64,000 nucleotides of DNA from Eubacterium_U album. GTDB lineage: Bacteria > Bacillota > Clostridia > Lachnospirales > Lachnospiraceae. Below the pieces are notes generated by a model, which had not been told where the DNA came from, searched no databases, and saw nothing but the letters and a program-made list of their open reading frames with translations. Location: NCBI RefSeq assembly GCF_025336545.1, contig NZ_JAODBU010000007.1:205450-269449 (forward strand). The letters are read 5' to 3'. The first letter of the stretch is position 1. Each line of letters begins with the position of its first letter. The translations under genes were made by a program, and so were the position numbers. Shown piece after piece: positions 44,141 to 53,249 of the stretch.

Positions 44141-45220
44141 ATGAAAGTATTAAAGAAGATTTGGGTTCCGGTCTTAATTGCGATTATATTAATTGCATTT
44201 GGTGGGGCAGTATATTATCAAAAGGCAGTAGTTCCTAAAAAGGAAATTGATAAAAAAGCAGGAATTACATCCGGTAAATTAGATGATTATATTACATTAG
44301 GAGAATATAAAGGTTTATCATGTGAAGTTACACAAGATGATATCGATGAATCAATAAAAGAAGAAACACAGACATATACAGAAGTTGACAGAGAAGCAAA
44401 AGAAGGCGATTGCGTTGAAATTACATATACAGGTTATGTAGACGGAGAAAAGGACAAGAATATCAGCCAGAGTAATTGTGAATTATATGTTGGACAGGAA
44501 GAAAGCCTTTATGCAGAATTTACAAATGCAGTTGTTGGACATAAGGCAGGAGATAAAGTAGAATATCAGGCAAAAGATACAGATGACATAAATTATGTTG
44601 CGGAAAAAGATTCTGATTACACGGGCAAAAACGTTAAGTTTACGCTTAAACTTGTATCTGTAAGCGAAGAAGAAACAGAAGATGTAACAGATAAATGGGT
44701 AAAGGATAATTATAATGAAGATTATGGAATCTCAACAGTAAAAGAATTCTATAAATGGAATGAGGATTATGTTCTTGAAAACAAAAAGAGTGATTTATGG
44801 CAGAGTGCAGTTGATAATGCGACAATGAATGGATATCCTCAGGAAATGTATGATAGTGTAAAAGAAGAATTTGATTCGGATGCAGCATATTATGCAGACT
44901 CTTATGGAATTACAGTTGATGAATATTTGTATGATTTCTCAGGATATACAGAAGAAAGCTTACAGGAAGAATATTTAAATGAAGTAAAATCTAATCTTGT
45001 AATGTGGAAAATTGTTGAAAAAGAAAATTTGACAGCTTCATCATCTGAAATCGAAGATAAATACGAAGAATTATATGCTGATTGCGGATATGATAATGTT
45101 GAAGAGATGAAGAAAGATTATACTGATAAAGAAATTGAAGAAGCAGTGTTACTTGATAAAGCTATGGATGTTGTGTACGATAATGCAAATATAACAAAAT
45201 CTTATAGCTTGCCAAAATAA
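44141..45220 (+). CDS. Membrane-anchored FKBP/trigger factor-like peptidyl-prolyl isomerase
   Basis: This 359-residue protein has an N-terminal membrane anchor (about 7-27), then a region like trigger factor: a VTQDDIDESIKEETQTYTEVDREAKEGDCVEITYTGYVDG block of the FKBP type (about 75-190) and helical C-terminal arms. Its likely role is folding of exported proteins outside the membrane. The start at 44141 has GGAG at the right spacing; a 19-residue longer form is unlikely. It seems monocistronic. Confidence 0.85.
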   Translation: MKVLKKIWVPVLIAIILIAFGGAVYYQKAVVPKKEIDKKAGITSGKLDDYITLGEYKGLSCEVTQDDIDESIKEETQTYTEVDREAKEGDCVEITYTGYVDGEKDKNISQSNCELYVGQEESLYAEFTNAVVGHKAGDKVEYQAKDTDDINYVAEKDSDYTGKNVKFTLKLVSVSEEETEDVTDKWVKDNYNEDYGISTVKEFYKWNEDYVLENKKSDLWQSAVDNATMNGYPQEMYDSVKEEFDSDAAYYADSYGITVDEYLYDFSGYTEESLQEEYLNEVKSNLVMWKIVEKENLTASSSEIEDKYEELYADCGYDNVEEMKKDYTDKEIEEAVLLDKAMDVVYDNANITKSYSLPK

Positions 45221-45373
45221 AAATAAAACTGTAATAAGTTTACAAGTTTTATTATTGAAATACAGGAAAGTTGTTAAATAAAATTGATTTATAAGTCAGT
45301 AATGAAAAAATAAATAAGACAATAAAGATAGATAGAACAGATAATATGAACGATGTAATTTTGCAAGTGTTAT

Positions 45374-45670
45374 TTGTTCTATTTTTTGTCTAGAGTAAGA
45401 ACAACTGAATGCGATGAATTATTCAGTTACACAAGACCTGATGGAACATCCTACTTTACAGCGTTTAAACAGGCAGGAATTGATGATTGGACAAGAAGAG
45501 CAGAGAATTTGGCAGAGGATTATGATACTCCTGCAGAAGTAGTGAATGCGTGGATGAAATCTCCTACGCATAAGGCAAATATTATGAATGGAGAATTTGA
45601 GTATATAGGAATTGGATGTGTTAAAGTTGGGGAACATATATATTGGACACAGGAATTCTTAACAAGATAA
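45374..45670 (+). pseudogene. Remnant of a CAP (SCP/PR-1) domain protein
   Basis: This frame of 98 codons encodes only the second half of a CAP-superfamily domain: DELFSYTRPDGTSYFTAFKQAG, AENLAEDYDTPAEVVNAWMKSPTHKANIMNGEFEYIGIGC and YWTQEF. The signal peptide, spacer and first helices, including the usual first histidine region, are absent, and I find no matching upstream piece in the preceding 150 bases. The only start is a TTG without a ribosome-binding site. It is probably a decayed surface-protein gene. Confidence 0.75.
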
Positions 45671-45721
45671 TGAAGAACAGAAAATATACGGCGTTTTATA
45701 AAAAATAAATACAAAATAAAT

Positions 45722-45763
45722 TATAGCATTTGAAGTTGACAAAGCAACTTTAAATGCTATAAT
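45722..45763 (+). promoter_or_regulatory. thrS promoter embedded in a 17-bp palindrome
   Basis: TTGACA at 45736-45741 and TATAAT at 45758-45763 (16-base spacer) form a strong promoter. The same DNA is a near-perfect inverted repeat: 45722-45738 against 45745-45761, with 16 of 17 bases paired and a 6-base loop. It could be an operator, or a leftover terminator of the remnant gene upstream. Confidence 0.75.
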
Positions 45764-45774
45764 TGTGTTTGAAT

Positions 45775-45999
45775 AAAGAAAACGTTGACGAGACGAGTAG
45801 ATTAGCAGGAGGGCTACAGAGAGAAGCACTAAGGCTGGAAGTGCTTTGCGGATGGCTAATTGAAAACTACCTCTGAGTGACCCCAATCAGGTCCGGTGAT
45901 TCCGTTATAATCGCAATGAGAGGCCTATGTAAAATAGACAATCAGGGTGGAACCGCGAGATATTCGTCCCTGCTTACTAATTGTAAGCAGGGCTTTTTT
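45775..45999 (+). promoter_or_regulatory. T-box riboswitch, threonine specifier, upstream of thrS
   Basis: T-box features: AGTA on the 5' side of the specifier loop, AGAGAG and GGCTGGAAG in stem I, ATTAGC/GCTAAT pairing, then GAAAACTACC at 45862-45871 on the 3' side. ACT (45866-45868) and the following ACC are both threonine codons; I favour ACT. The T-box bulge AGGGTGGAACCGCG is at 45944-45957, and its UGGA pairs with UCCA. The discriminator U is exactly what the tRNA-Thr gene at 60633-60705 has. Terminator: CCCTGCTTAC / GTAAGCAGGG (45968-45992) then CTTTTTT. Confidence 0.9.
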
Positions 46000-46061
46000 A
46001 TTGTATTAATGAGTCTGGCTTACAAGAAATAATTATCAGATGTGTAAAGGAGAAAGTGAAA

Positions 46062-48026
46062 ATGAAGATTACTTTAAAAGATGGCTCAGTAAGAGAGTAT
46101 TCAGAACCAATGACAGTAAACGACATCGCATTTGACATTTCAGGCGGGCTTGGAAGAGCAGCATGTGCAGGAGAAATTGATGGCGAAGTTGTAGATTTAA
46201 GAACAACAGTAGACAAAGATTGTAATTTAAATATTTTAACATTTAAAGATGAAGCTGGAAAAGCTGCATACAGACACACTACATCACATGTTCTTGCAGA
46301 AGCAATTAAGAATTTGTATCCGGATGTAAAATTGGCTATTGGACCTTCTGTTGATAATGGATTCTATTATGATTTTGACAGCGAACCATTTTCAAGGGAA
46401 GATTTAGATAAAATTGAAGCTGAGATGAAAAAAATCATTAAGAAAGGTGCCAAACTTGAAAGATTTACACTTCCAAGAGAAGATGCAATCAAGTATATGG
46501 AAGACAGAAATGAGCCATATAAGGTAGAACTTATTAAAGATTTGCCGGAAGATTCAATTATATCTTTCTATAGTCAGGGTGAATTTGTTGATTTATGTGC
46601 AGGACCACATTTGATGTCAACAAAGTCAATTAAAGCATTTAAATTGACATCTTCATCAATGGCATACTGGAGAGGTGATTCTAATAAAGCAAGACTTCAG
46701 AGAATTTACGGAACAGCATTTGACAGCAAAGATGATTTAAAAGCTTATTTAGATGAACTTGAAGAAGCAAAGAACAGAGACCATAATAAACTTGGTAGGG
46801 AAATGGAACTTTTTACAACTGTAGATGTAATCGGACAGGGACTTCCATTACTTATGCCAAAGGGACAGAAGATGGTTCAGAAATTACAAAGATGGATTGA
46901 GGACCTTGAAGATAATGAATGGGGTTATGTACGTACAAAGACTCCATTAATGGCAAAGAGTGATTTGTATAAAATTTCAGGACACTGGGATCATTACAAA
47001 GAAGGAATGTTTGTATTAGGCGATGAAGAAAAAGATAAAGAAGTATTTGCACTTCGCCCAATGACATGTCCATTCCAATACTATGTATACAAAGCAAGCC
47101 AGAAGAGTTATAGAGATTTGCCATGCAGATATGGTGAAACATCTACACTTTTTAGAAATGAAGATTCAGGTGAAATGCATGGACTTACAAGAGTTCGTCA
47201 GTTTACAATTTCAGAAGGTCATCTTATTGTAAGACCTGACCAGATGGTTAAAGAATTTAAGGATTGTATAGCATTAGCTCAGTACTGTTTACAGACTTTA
47301 GGATTAGAAGAAGATGTAACATATCATCTTTCAAAATGGGATCCTGAAAATAAAGAAAAATATATCGGAGAACCTGAAGTATGGAATGAAACAGAACAGG
47401 ATATTAGAAATGTTTTAAATGAATTAAATATCCCATTTGTAGAAGATGTTGGTGAAGCAGCGTTTTACGGACCAAAGGTAGATATCAATGCAAAGAATGT
47501 ATATGGAAAAGAAGATACAATGATTACAATTCAGTGGGATGCTTTATTAGCTGAACAGTTTGATATGTATTACATTGATGAAAATGGAGATAAGGTAAGA
47601 CCATATATCATCCATAGAACATCTATCGGATGCTATGAAAGAACACTTGCATGGTTAATTGAAAAATATGCAGGCAAGTTTCCAACATGGTTATGTCCTG
47701 AACAGGTAAGAGTTTTACCAATTTCAGATAAATATGTTGACTATGCAGAAAAAGTAGCTGCAGAACTCAAGAAAAACGGAATTGATGTTACTGTTGATGG
47801 AAGATCAGAAAAGATTGGATATAAGATTAGAGAAGCACGTTTAGACAAACTTCCTTATATGCTTGTTGTAGGACAACAGGAAGAGGCTGATGGAACAGTA
47901 TCTGTAAGAAGCAGATTTGCAGGTGATGAAGGAATTAAGAAATTAGATGAATTTATTGATGCAATTTGCAAAGAAATCAGAACAAAAGAAATCAGAAAAG
48001 AAATTCCATTAGAAGAGAGAAAATAA
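46062..48026 (+). CDS. thrS: Threonyl-tRNA synthetase
   Basis: This 654-residue class II aminoacyl-tRNA synthetase has TGS (about 1-60), an editing/second additional domain with HTTSHVLAEA (zinc-like His residues, about 72-81), catalytic core with MTCPFQYYVYK, RYGETSTLFRNEDSGEMHGLTRVRQFT and IHRTSIGCYERTLAWLIE, and C-terminal anticodon-binding domain from about 545. The chosen ATG at 46062 is 9 bases after AAAGGAG; a GTG two codons upstream is too close to it. Controlled by the threonine T-box directly upstream. Confidence 0.97.
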   Translation: MKITLKDGSVREYSEPMTVNDIAFDISGGLGRAACAGEIDGEVVDLRTTVDKDCNLNILTFKDEAGKAAYRHTTSHVLAEAIKNLYPDVKLAIGPSVDNGFYYDFDSEPFSREDLDKIEAEMKKIIKKGAKLERFTLPREDAIKYMEDRNEPYKVELIKDLPEDSIISFYSQGEFVDLCAGPHLMSTKSIKAFKLTSSSMAYWRGDSNKARLQRIYGTAFDSKDDLKAYLDELEEAKNRDHNKLGREMELFTTVDVIGQGLPLLMPKGQKMVQKLQRWIEDLEDNEWGYVRTKTPLMAKSDLYKISGHWDHYKEGMFVLGDEEKDKEVFALRPMTCPFQYYVYKASQKSYRDLPCRYGETSTLFRNEDSGEMHGLTRVRQFTISEGHLIVRPDQMVKEFKDCIALAQYCLQTLGLEEDVTYHLSKWDPENKEKYIGEPEVWNETEQDIRNVLNELNIPFVEDVGEAAFYGPKVDINAKNVYGKEDTMITIQWDALLAEQFDMYYIDENGDKVRPYIIHRTSIGCYERTLAWLIEKYAGKFPTWLCPEQVRVLPISDKYVDYAEKVAAELKKNGIDVTVDGRSEKIGYKIREARLDKLPYMLVVGQQEEADGTVSVRSRFAGDEGIKKLDEFIDAICKEIRTKEIRKEIPLEERK

Positions 48027-48134
48027 TACTGATTTAAAAATTTTGTTTATTAAATAAAATGCATAAAAAAAGAACAATTGAAGAAAATAAGCATATCGGA
48101 AAATTTCCGAAATATATAATTGGAGGACGAAGAT

Positions 48135-48458
48135 ATGCCTATTTTAAATTGTTCAGTTCAAAATTGCTATTATAACAAAGAAAAGAAGTGCTGTCTTGAT
48201 GGAATAAGAGTGGAAGGAAGCACAGCAGATACTGTTAACTCAACAGCCTGTGGAAGTTTTAAGGAACAGGGTGAAGGAAGCTATACAAGTGATTGTCATT
48301 GTGGAATGTCACCGGAAACAAAATTACAGGTGCAGTGCGAAGCAGTTAAATGTACATTTAATGGTGATAAAAAATGTTGCGCAGATCGTATAGGAATTGA
48401 AGGTAATGGTGCAAAGCATTATACTGAAACAGCCTGTGGAACATTTAAGCCTGAATAA
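48135..48458 (+). CDS. Tandem DUF1540 protein
   Basis: This 107-residue Cys-rich protein has two DUF1540 units: residues about 6-48 (CSVQNCYYNKEKKCC...CGSF) and about 68-107 (CEAVKCTFNGDKKCC...CGTF), each with four or more cysteines likely to bind a metal. DUF1540 is widespread in spore formers; its function is unknown. GGAGG precedes the ATG at 48135. Confidence 0.85.
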   Translation: MPILNCSVQNCYYNKEKKCCLDGIRVEGSTADTVNSTACGSFKEQGEGSYTSDCHCGMSPETKLQVQCEAVKCTFNGDKKCCADRIGIEGNGAKHYTETACGTFKPE

Positions 48459-48577
48459 AATGTAAAATGATAAATTAAAAAAGGTATTTCAAAATAGTGA
48501 TTTAAGGACGGATAAGTGAATTTATCTGCCTGATTAAAGCTTGAAGAAAACAAAAAAACATAAATCAAAAAAATGTG

Positions 48578-48606
48578 TTGACATATGTATTGCAAGATGG
48601 TAATAT
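48578..48606 (+). promoter_or_regulatory. Promoter of the infC-rpmI-rplT operon
   Basis: TTGACA (48578-48583), 17-base spacer, TAATAT (48601-48606). It lies just upstream of the attenuator leader. Confidence 0.8.
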
Positions 48607-48612
48607 ATATGT

Positions 48613-48734
48613 CGATGTATAAAACAAAGCAGAGTATCCACTCTCACCCAGACACATAGAGGTGATTCGAGGTTAACATTTAATTCATTTGATTTGAGTT
48701 TTTAGTGGATAGTCTGACTATCCACTTTTTTTAT
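48613..48734 (+). promoter_or_regulatory. L20-type leader / transcription attenuator
   Basis: The leader contains AGTATCCACTCTCACCC (48633 onward) and a terminator AGTGGATAG / CTATCCACT (48704-48726) followed by seven T. The TATCCACT at 48635-48642 is an exact copy of the terminator's 3' arm (48719-48726), so it can pair with AGTGGATA and block the terminator. This matches the L20 leader of Firmicutes, in which L20 binding favours termination to repress its own operon. Confidence 0.8.
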
Positions 48735-48748
48735 GGAGGTGCAATACC

Positions 48749-49255
48749 ATTAGCGAGTTAATGATTAATGAACAGATTAGGGACAAAGAAATAAGGCTCA
48801 TTGGTTCAGATGGAGAACAGCTTGGAATTATGTCTTCAAGAGAAGCATTGAAGAAGGCTGAAGAAGCTGAATTAGATTTAATTAAGATTGCCCCAAAGGC
48901 TCAGCCACCTGTTTGCAAGATTATGGATTACGGAAAGTATAGATATGAATTGCAGAAGAAGGAAAAGGAAGCCAAGAAAAAACAAAAGTCAGTAGAAATT
49001 AAGGAAATCAGATTATCTCCTAACGTTGAGATTAATGATTTGAAGACAAAGGCTAATAATGCAAGAAAGTTCTTAGAAAAGGGTGACAAAGTTAAAGTAA
49101 CTCTTAGATTCAGAGGACGTGAGATGGCTCATATTAGTAGTAGTGCGCATGTTTTAGATGACTTTGCTAAGTTATTAGAAGATATATCAGTAATAAGCAA
49201 AAAAGCTAAACTTGAAGGTAGAAACATGACAATGTTTCTCGAACAAAAGCGATAG
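48749..49255 (+). CDS. infC: Translation initiation factor IF-3, ATT start codon
   Basis: This 168-residue protein has the N-domain (INEQIRDKEIRLIGSDGEQLGI) and C-domain (VEIKEIRLSPNVEINDLKTKANNARKFLEKGDKVKVTLRFRGRE) of IF-3, which checks initiator tRNA pairing. GGAGG at 48735-48739 is 9 bases before ATT (48749), but 21 bases before the in-frame ATG at 48761, so ATT is the start, as in E. coli and Bacillus infC. It lets IF-3 repress its own translation. First gene of infC-rpmI-rplT. Confidence 0.93.
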   Translation: MSELMINEQIRDKEIRLIGSDGEQLGIMSSREALKKAEEAELDLIKIAPKAQPPVCKIMDYGKYRYELQKKEKEAKKKQKSVEIKEIRLSPNVEINDLKTKANNARKFLEKGDKVKVTLRFRGREMAHISSSAHVLDDFAKLLEDISVISKKAKLEGRNMTMFLEQKR

Positions 49256-49285
49256 GCTAGAGTTTAAATTAAGGAGGAATATAAA

Positions 49286-49483
49286 ATGCCAAAAATCAAG
49301 ACAAGCAGAGCAGCTGCAAAACGTTTTAAAGTTACAGGAACAGGTAAACTTAAAAGAAACAAAGCTTATAAGTCACATATTTTAACAAAGAAATCAACTA
49401 AGAGAAAGAGAAATCTTAGAAAAGCAACAGTTACTGATGCTACAAACGTAAAAAATATGAAGAAGATTTTACCTTATTTATAA
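49286..49483 (+). CDS. rpmI: 50S ribosomal protein L35
   Basis: This 65-residue, strongly basic ribosomal protein has the family pattern MPKIKTSRAAAKRFKVTGTGK and SHILTKKSTKRKRNLR. GGAGG precedes the ATG. It lies in the standard infC-rpmI-rplT order. Confidence 0.98.
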   Translation: MPKIKTSRAAAKRFKVTGTGKLKRNKAYKSHILTKKSTKRKRNLRKATVTDATNVKNMKKILPYL

Positions 49484-49505
49484 TTCTGAGTAGGAGGAAA
49501 TTATC

Positions 49506-49862
49506 ATGGCAAGAATTAAAGGCGGAATGAACGCTAGAAAAAAACATAATAGAGTATTAAAGCTCGCTAAGGGTTACAGAGGAGCAAGATCAAAACAGTA
49601 TAGAGTAGCAAAGCAGTCAGTAATGAGAGCTTTGACTTCAGCTTATGCTGGTAGAAAGCAGAAAAAGAGACAGTTCAGACAGTTATGGATTGCAAGAATT
49701 AACGCTGCAGCTAGAATGAATGGTCTTTCATACAGCAAATTTATGTATGGTCTTAAATTAGCAGGTGTTGAAATGAACAGAAAGATGTTAGCTGAAATGG
49801 CAGTTAACGATGCTGAAGGATTTACTAAATTAGTAGAAGTTGCTAAAGCAAAATTAGCATAA
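49506..49862 (+). CDS. rplT: 50S ribosomal protein L20
   Basis: L20 (118 residues) binds 23S rRNA early in assembly and, in Firmicutes, represses this operon through the leader. MARIKGGMNARKKHNRVLKLAKGYRG and QFRQLWIARINAAAR are characteristic. AGGAGG precedes the ATG. Last gene of the operon. Confidence 0.98.
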   Translation: MARIKGGMNARKKHNRVLKLAKGYRGARSKQYRVAKQSVMRALTSAYAGRKQKKRQFRQLWIARINAAARMNGLSYSKFMYGLKLAGVEMNRKMLAEMAVNDAEGFTKLVEVAKAKLA

Positions 49863-49884
49863 TTTTAATATATTTAATACTTAT

Positions 49885-49920
49885 AAAAAAGCAGTGAGTT
49901 ATTCTCACTGCTTTTTTATT
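49885..49920 (+). terminator. Terminator after rplT
   Basis: AAAAAAGCAGTGAG and CTCACTGCTTTTTT pair around TTATT, ending in a T-run. Confidence 0.9.
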
Positions 49921-50028
49921 TTCACAAAAGAATCACAATTTGAACGAAATAACGTCACAATTGAAACATAGAATATACAAGAAAGTTATTGTAACGATAC
50001 AATGCAATAAAATAGTAGGAGGAAAGAC

Positions 50029-51081
50029 ATGAGTATTGTAGAGATAAACAATCTTGTTAAAAAATATGGAGATAACGTTGCAGTTAATGATTTGAGTCTT
50101 AATATTGATTCAAAAGGTGTCTATGGATTTTTAGGACCAAATGGTGCAGGAAAATCTACGACAATGAACGTATTAACAGGGTATATAGGTGCAACATCAG
50201 GAACTGTTATAATTAATGGATATGACATTTTTAAAGAGCCTGAGGAGGCAAAAAAGAATGTTGGCTATTTGCCGGAGATTCCACCCCTTTATCAGGATAT
50301 GACTGTATATGAATACTTGGAATTTGTATCTAAGATAAAGAAAATAAAGAAGGAAGAAAGAAAGGCTTGCATAGAACAGTCTTTGGAAATGACAAGAACG
50401 ACAGAAATTAGAGAACGACTTATTAGGAATTTGTCAAAAGGATATAAGCAAAGAGTAGGAATTGCGCAGGCAATTATGGGAATGCCTGACCTTATTATTT
50501 TAGACGAGCCAACAGTAGGTCTTGATCCAAAACAGATAATAGAAATTAGAGATTTGATTAGAAATTTAGGAAAAGAGCATACTGTAATTTTGAGCTCGCA
50601 TATTTTGACTGAAATAAGTGAAGTATGTGAGAATATATTTATTATTTCTCAGGGCAAACTTGTGGCTTCAGGTAGGGAAGAAGAATTAATTGAAGAACTT
50701 GCAGGAGAAAACAGAATTGAGGCTATTATTAAAGGTGATGCGAATGAAATAGAAAATATACTTGATAAATTTGGATGCAAACATTCAATTGAAACTTTAG
50801 ATGATGAAAAATGTAAAGCACAGATAGTGACATCACGTGATATTGATATAAGAGAAGGATTGTTCTTCGCATTGGCAGAAAAGAAAATGCCGTTATTAGA
50901 ACTTAAGTTTAAGACTAAATCTCTTGAAGATTTATTTATTGAACTTACGACTGAATATAAGGCACAGCCAAAGAAAAAAGGTCTTAAGTTTAAAAAGAAA
51001 AATTCAGAAAAATTGGATGATAAAAACTTAGCAGATAATTTAAAAAATGAAGAAAAAGAAGTGCAGGAGGTAGAAAAATAA
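50029..51081 (+). CDS. ABC transporter ATP-binding protein (GldA-like)
   Basis: This 350-residue ATPase has Walker A GPNGAGKST, signature LSKGYKQRVGIAQAI, Walker B LIILDEPTVGLDPKQ and SSHILTEI. A long C-terminal region (about 230-350) ends in a Lys/Glu-rich tail. It overlaps the permease by 1 base. The arrangement ATPase, permease with auxiliary domain, DUF4340 resembles Gld-type gliding-system genes, but in Firmicutes no gliding is implied. GGAGG precedes the ATG. Confidence 0.88.
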   Translation: MSIVEINNLVKKYGDNVAVNDLSLNIDSKGVYGFLGPNGAGKSTTMNVLTGYIGATSGTVIINGYDIFKEPEEAKKNVGYLPEIPPLYQDMTVYEYLEFVSKIKKIKKEERKACIEQSLEMTRTTEIRERLIRNLSKGYKQRVGIAQAIMGMPDLIILDEPTVGLDPKQIIEIRDLIRNLGKEHTVILSSHILTEISEVCENIFIISQGKLVASGREEELIEELAGENRIEAIIKGDANEIENILDKFGCKHSIETLDDEKCKAQIVTSRDIDIREGLFFALAEKKMPLLELKFKTKSLEDLFIELTTEYKAQPKKKGLKFKKKNSEKLDDKNLADNLKNEEKEVQEVEK

Positions 51082-53249
51082 TGCTAGCAATATATGAAAA
51101 GGAACTTAAATCATATTTTACTTCAGTAATTGCCTGCCTGTTTATAGCAGTTACAACATTTATAGCAGGTATATTCTTTATCTATTATAATCTTACATAT
51201 GGCTATACACAAATGTATGCTGCATATAATGCATTACTAATTTTAGTATTTACAATACCAATTCTTACAATGAAAATTGTTGCAGATGAACGAAGACTTA
51301 AAACGGACCAGCTGATTTTGACATCTCCTATTTCAGTTGGAAAAACAGTTGTAGGTAAGTTTTTGGCGTTGGTTACAATATATTTGATACCTGTTTTAAT
51401 AATGTGTGTATATCCACTTATTTTATCCAGATTTGGCGAAGTGTCATTTAGATTGGCATACACAAATATATTAGGATTATTTTTATATGGCTGTGCATTT
51501 ATTGCAATAGGTGTATTTATTTCATCCATAACGGAAAGCCAGGTTATATCGGCCATTTTAAGCATAGTAATTTTATTTATGGGTTACATGATGAACTCCT
51601 TAGAAAATATGATTTCATCTTCAGGAAATGTACTTACAAAAATACTTGGCGCATTTGATTTGTTGTCACCTGTAGATGAATTTATGAGTGGTGTAATTTC
51701 TCTTTTTGGAGTAGTTTATTATCTGACAATTATTGTTTTGTTCCTATTCCTCACTTGTCAATCAATACAAAAAAGAAGATGGAACGTATCTAAGGCAACT
51801 ATTTCAACAGGTGTATTTAGCACGGGATTTATCGCTGTAGCAATCGTAGTAGCAGTATTTGTAAATCTTGTTGCAGGTAAGGTTACAGATAAATCTTCAT
51901 GGGCAAGCATAGACATGACAGCATCTAAGTTGTATTCAATAACAGATGATACAAAGAAAATGTTGAAGAAAATAAATGATGACGTTGTTATCTATGTTAT
52001 GGCAGCTAAAGATGGCAGTGATGATACAATAAAGAAAACATTAAAAAATTACGAAAATAGCTCAAAGCATATAAGTGTTGAATATAAAGATACAAAATTA
52101 AATCCTTATTTTTACGCAGATTATACAGATTCAGCACCTACATCAAATAGTTTAATTGTTGTAAATAAAAAGACAAATAAGTCAAAGGTTGTAGATTACA
52201 ATAACATTTATGAAGCAGATACAAGTTCATATTACACTACAGGCTCCACATCTTACACAGGATATGACTGTGAAGGTCAGTTAGACAGTGCTATATCATA
52301 TGTGTTATCAGATAAGAATCCGGTTGTTTATCAGATAACAGGACATGATGAAATTGGAATGGGCTCGAAGTTTTCAGATGCAATTTCTAAAATGAATTGT
52401 GATGTTGAAGAAATAAAATTAGCAAGTATGGACAGTTTATCAGTTGATGATTGCGAAATGATAATGATTTTAGGACCTACAAAGGATTATTCTAAAGATG
52501 AGACACAGAAAGTTATTGATTATTTAAATGCCGGAGGAAAAGCAATTATTGCATGTGAGGCTTACAAGAGCGCACAGACAGATAAACCAAATTTTGAATC
52601 GATATTAGAAGCATTTGGAGTGAAAGTTGTTGAAGGTGTTATAGCTGAAAATGATACAGATTTCTACTCAAATCAGTACGGACCATTCTTTACATTTGCA
52701 AACGGCTCAGGAAGTTTTGCGTCAGGAATAGATAACTATATAATTGCTCCATATGCAAAAGGATTACAACAGGTAAATAAAGATGACTCTTCAATAACAT
52801 ATACATCTTTAGCAACAACATCAAAAGCAGTATCAAAAACACATTTGAAAAGTGCAAAAAAATATACTAAAGAAGATGGAGATGTTGAAGGAACATTTGA
52901 TTTAGGAGCACAAATAAAGAAGAGTGTAACAAGCGAAAATGAAAATGGAGAAAGCACAACTACAGAAACCAACATTTTGGCGTTAAGTTCAGTTTATATG
53001 TTAGATGACAATATGAATGAACTTGTTGCAGACGCAAACCTTGAAATGTTCAATAATGCTTTAAGTGAGTATATTAATACAGATGATTCTGTAGAGACTT
53101 TGTCAATTCCTTCAAAGAGCCTCCAGGCTTCTCAGTTGACAATTACAGCATCAGTTTCAAGACTTGTAGGAATAATTGTTGCAGTTGTACTTCCTATAGC
53201 TATTTTAGTTGCGGGAATCGTAATTTGGACTAGAAGGAGAAAGAGATAA
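51081..53249 (+). CDS. ABC permease fused to a GldG-type auxiliary domain
   Basis: This 722-residue protein combines an ABC-2 permease of six helices (about 14-230), a seventh helix (about 242-265), a large extracytoplasmic region (about 275-690; ABC_transp_aux type, with QITGHDEIGMG and VDDCEMIMILGPTKDYS motifs) and a final helix (about 695-717) with RRRKR tail. Such fusions combine GldF and GldG in one chain. The substrate is unknown. It overlaps the ATPase stop and the DUF4340 start by one base each, so the three are tightly coupled. Confidence 0.85.
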   Translation: MLAIYEKELKSYFTSVIACLFIAVTTFIAGIFFIYYNLTYGYTQMYAAYNALLILVFTIPILTMKIVADERRLKTDQLILTSPISVGKTVVGKFLALVTIYLIPVLIMCVYPLILSRFGEVSFRLAYTNILGLFLYGCAFIAIGVFISSITESQVISAILSIVILFMGYMMNSLENMISSSGNVLTKILGAFDLLSPVDEFMSGVISLFGVVYYLTIIVLFLFLTCQSIQKRRWNVSKATISTGVFSTGFIAVAIVVAVFVNLVAGKVTDKSSWASIDMTASKLYSITDDTKKMLKKINDDVVIYVMAAKDGSDDTIKKTLKNYENSSKHISVEYKDTKLNPYFYADYTDSAPTSNSLIVVNKKTNKSKVVDYNNIYEADTSSYYTTGSTSYTGYDCEGQLDSAISYVLSDKNPVVYQITGHDEIGMGSKFSDAISKMNCDVEEIKLASMDSLSVDDCEMIMILGPTKDYSKDETQKVIDYLNAGGKAIIACEAYKSAQTDKPNFESILEAFGVKVVEGVIAENDTDFYSNQYGPFFTFANGSGSFASGIDNYIIAPYAKGLQQVNKDDSSITYTSLATTSKAVSKTHLKSAKKYTKEDGDVEGTFDLGAQIKKSVTSENENGESTTTETNILALSSVYMLDDNMNELVADANLEMFNNALSEYINTDDSVETLSIPSKSLQASQLTITASVSRLVGIIVAVVLPIAILVAGIVIWTRRRKR

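Noticed and set aside
48608..48760. infC leader considered as a T-box
   Set aside because: No specifier loop or T-box bulge; the repeated TATCCACT and the terminator fit an L20-type leader.
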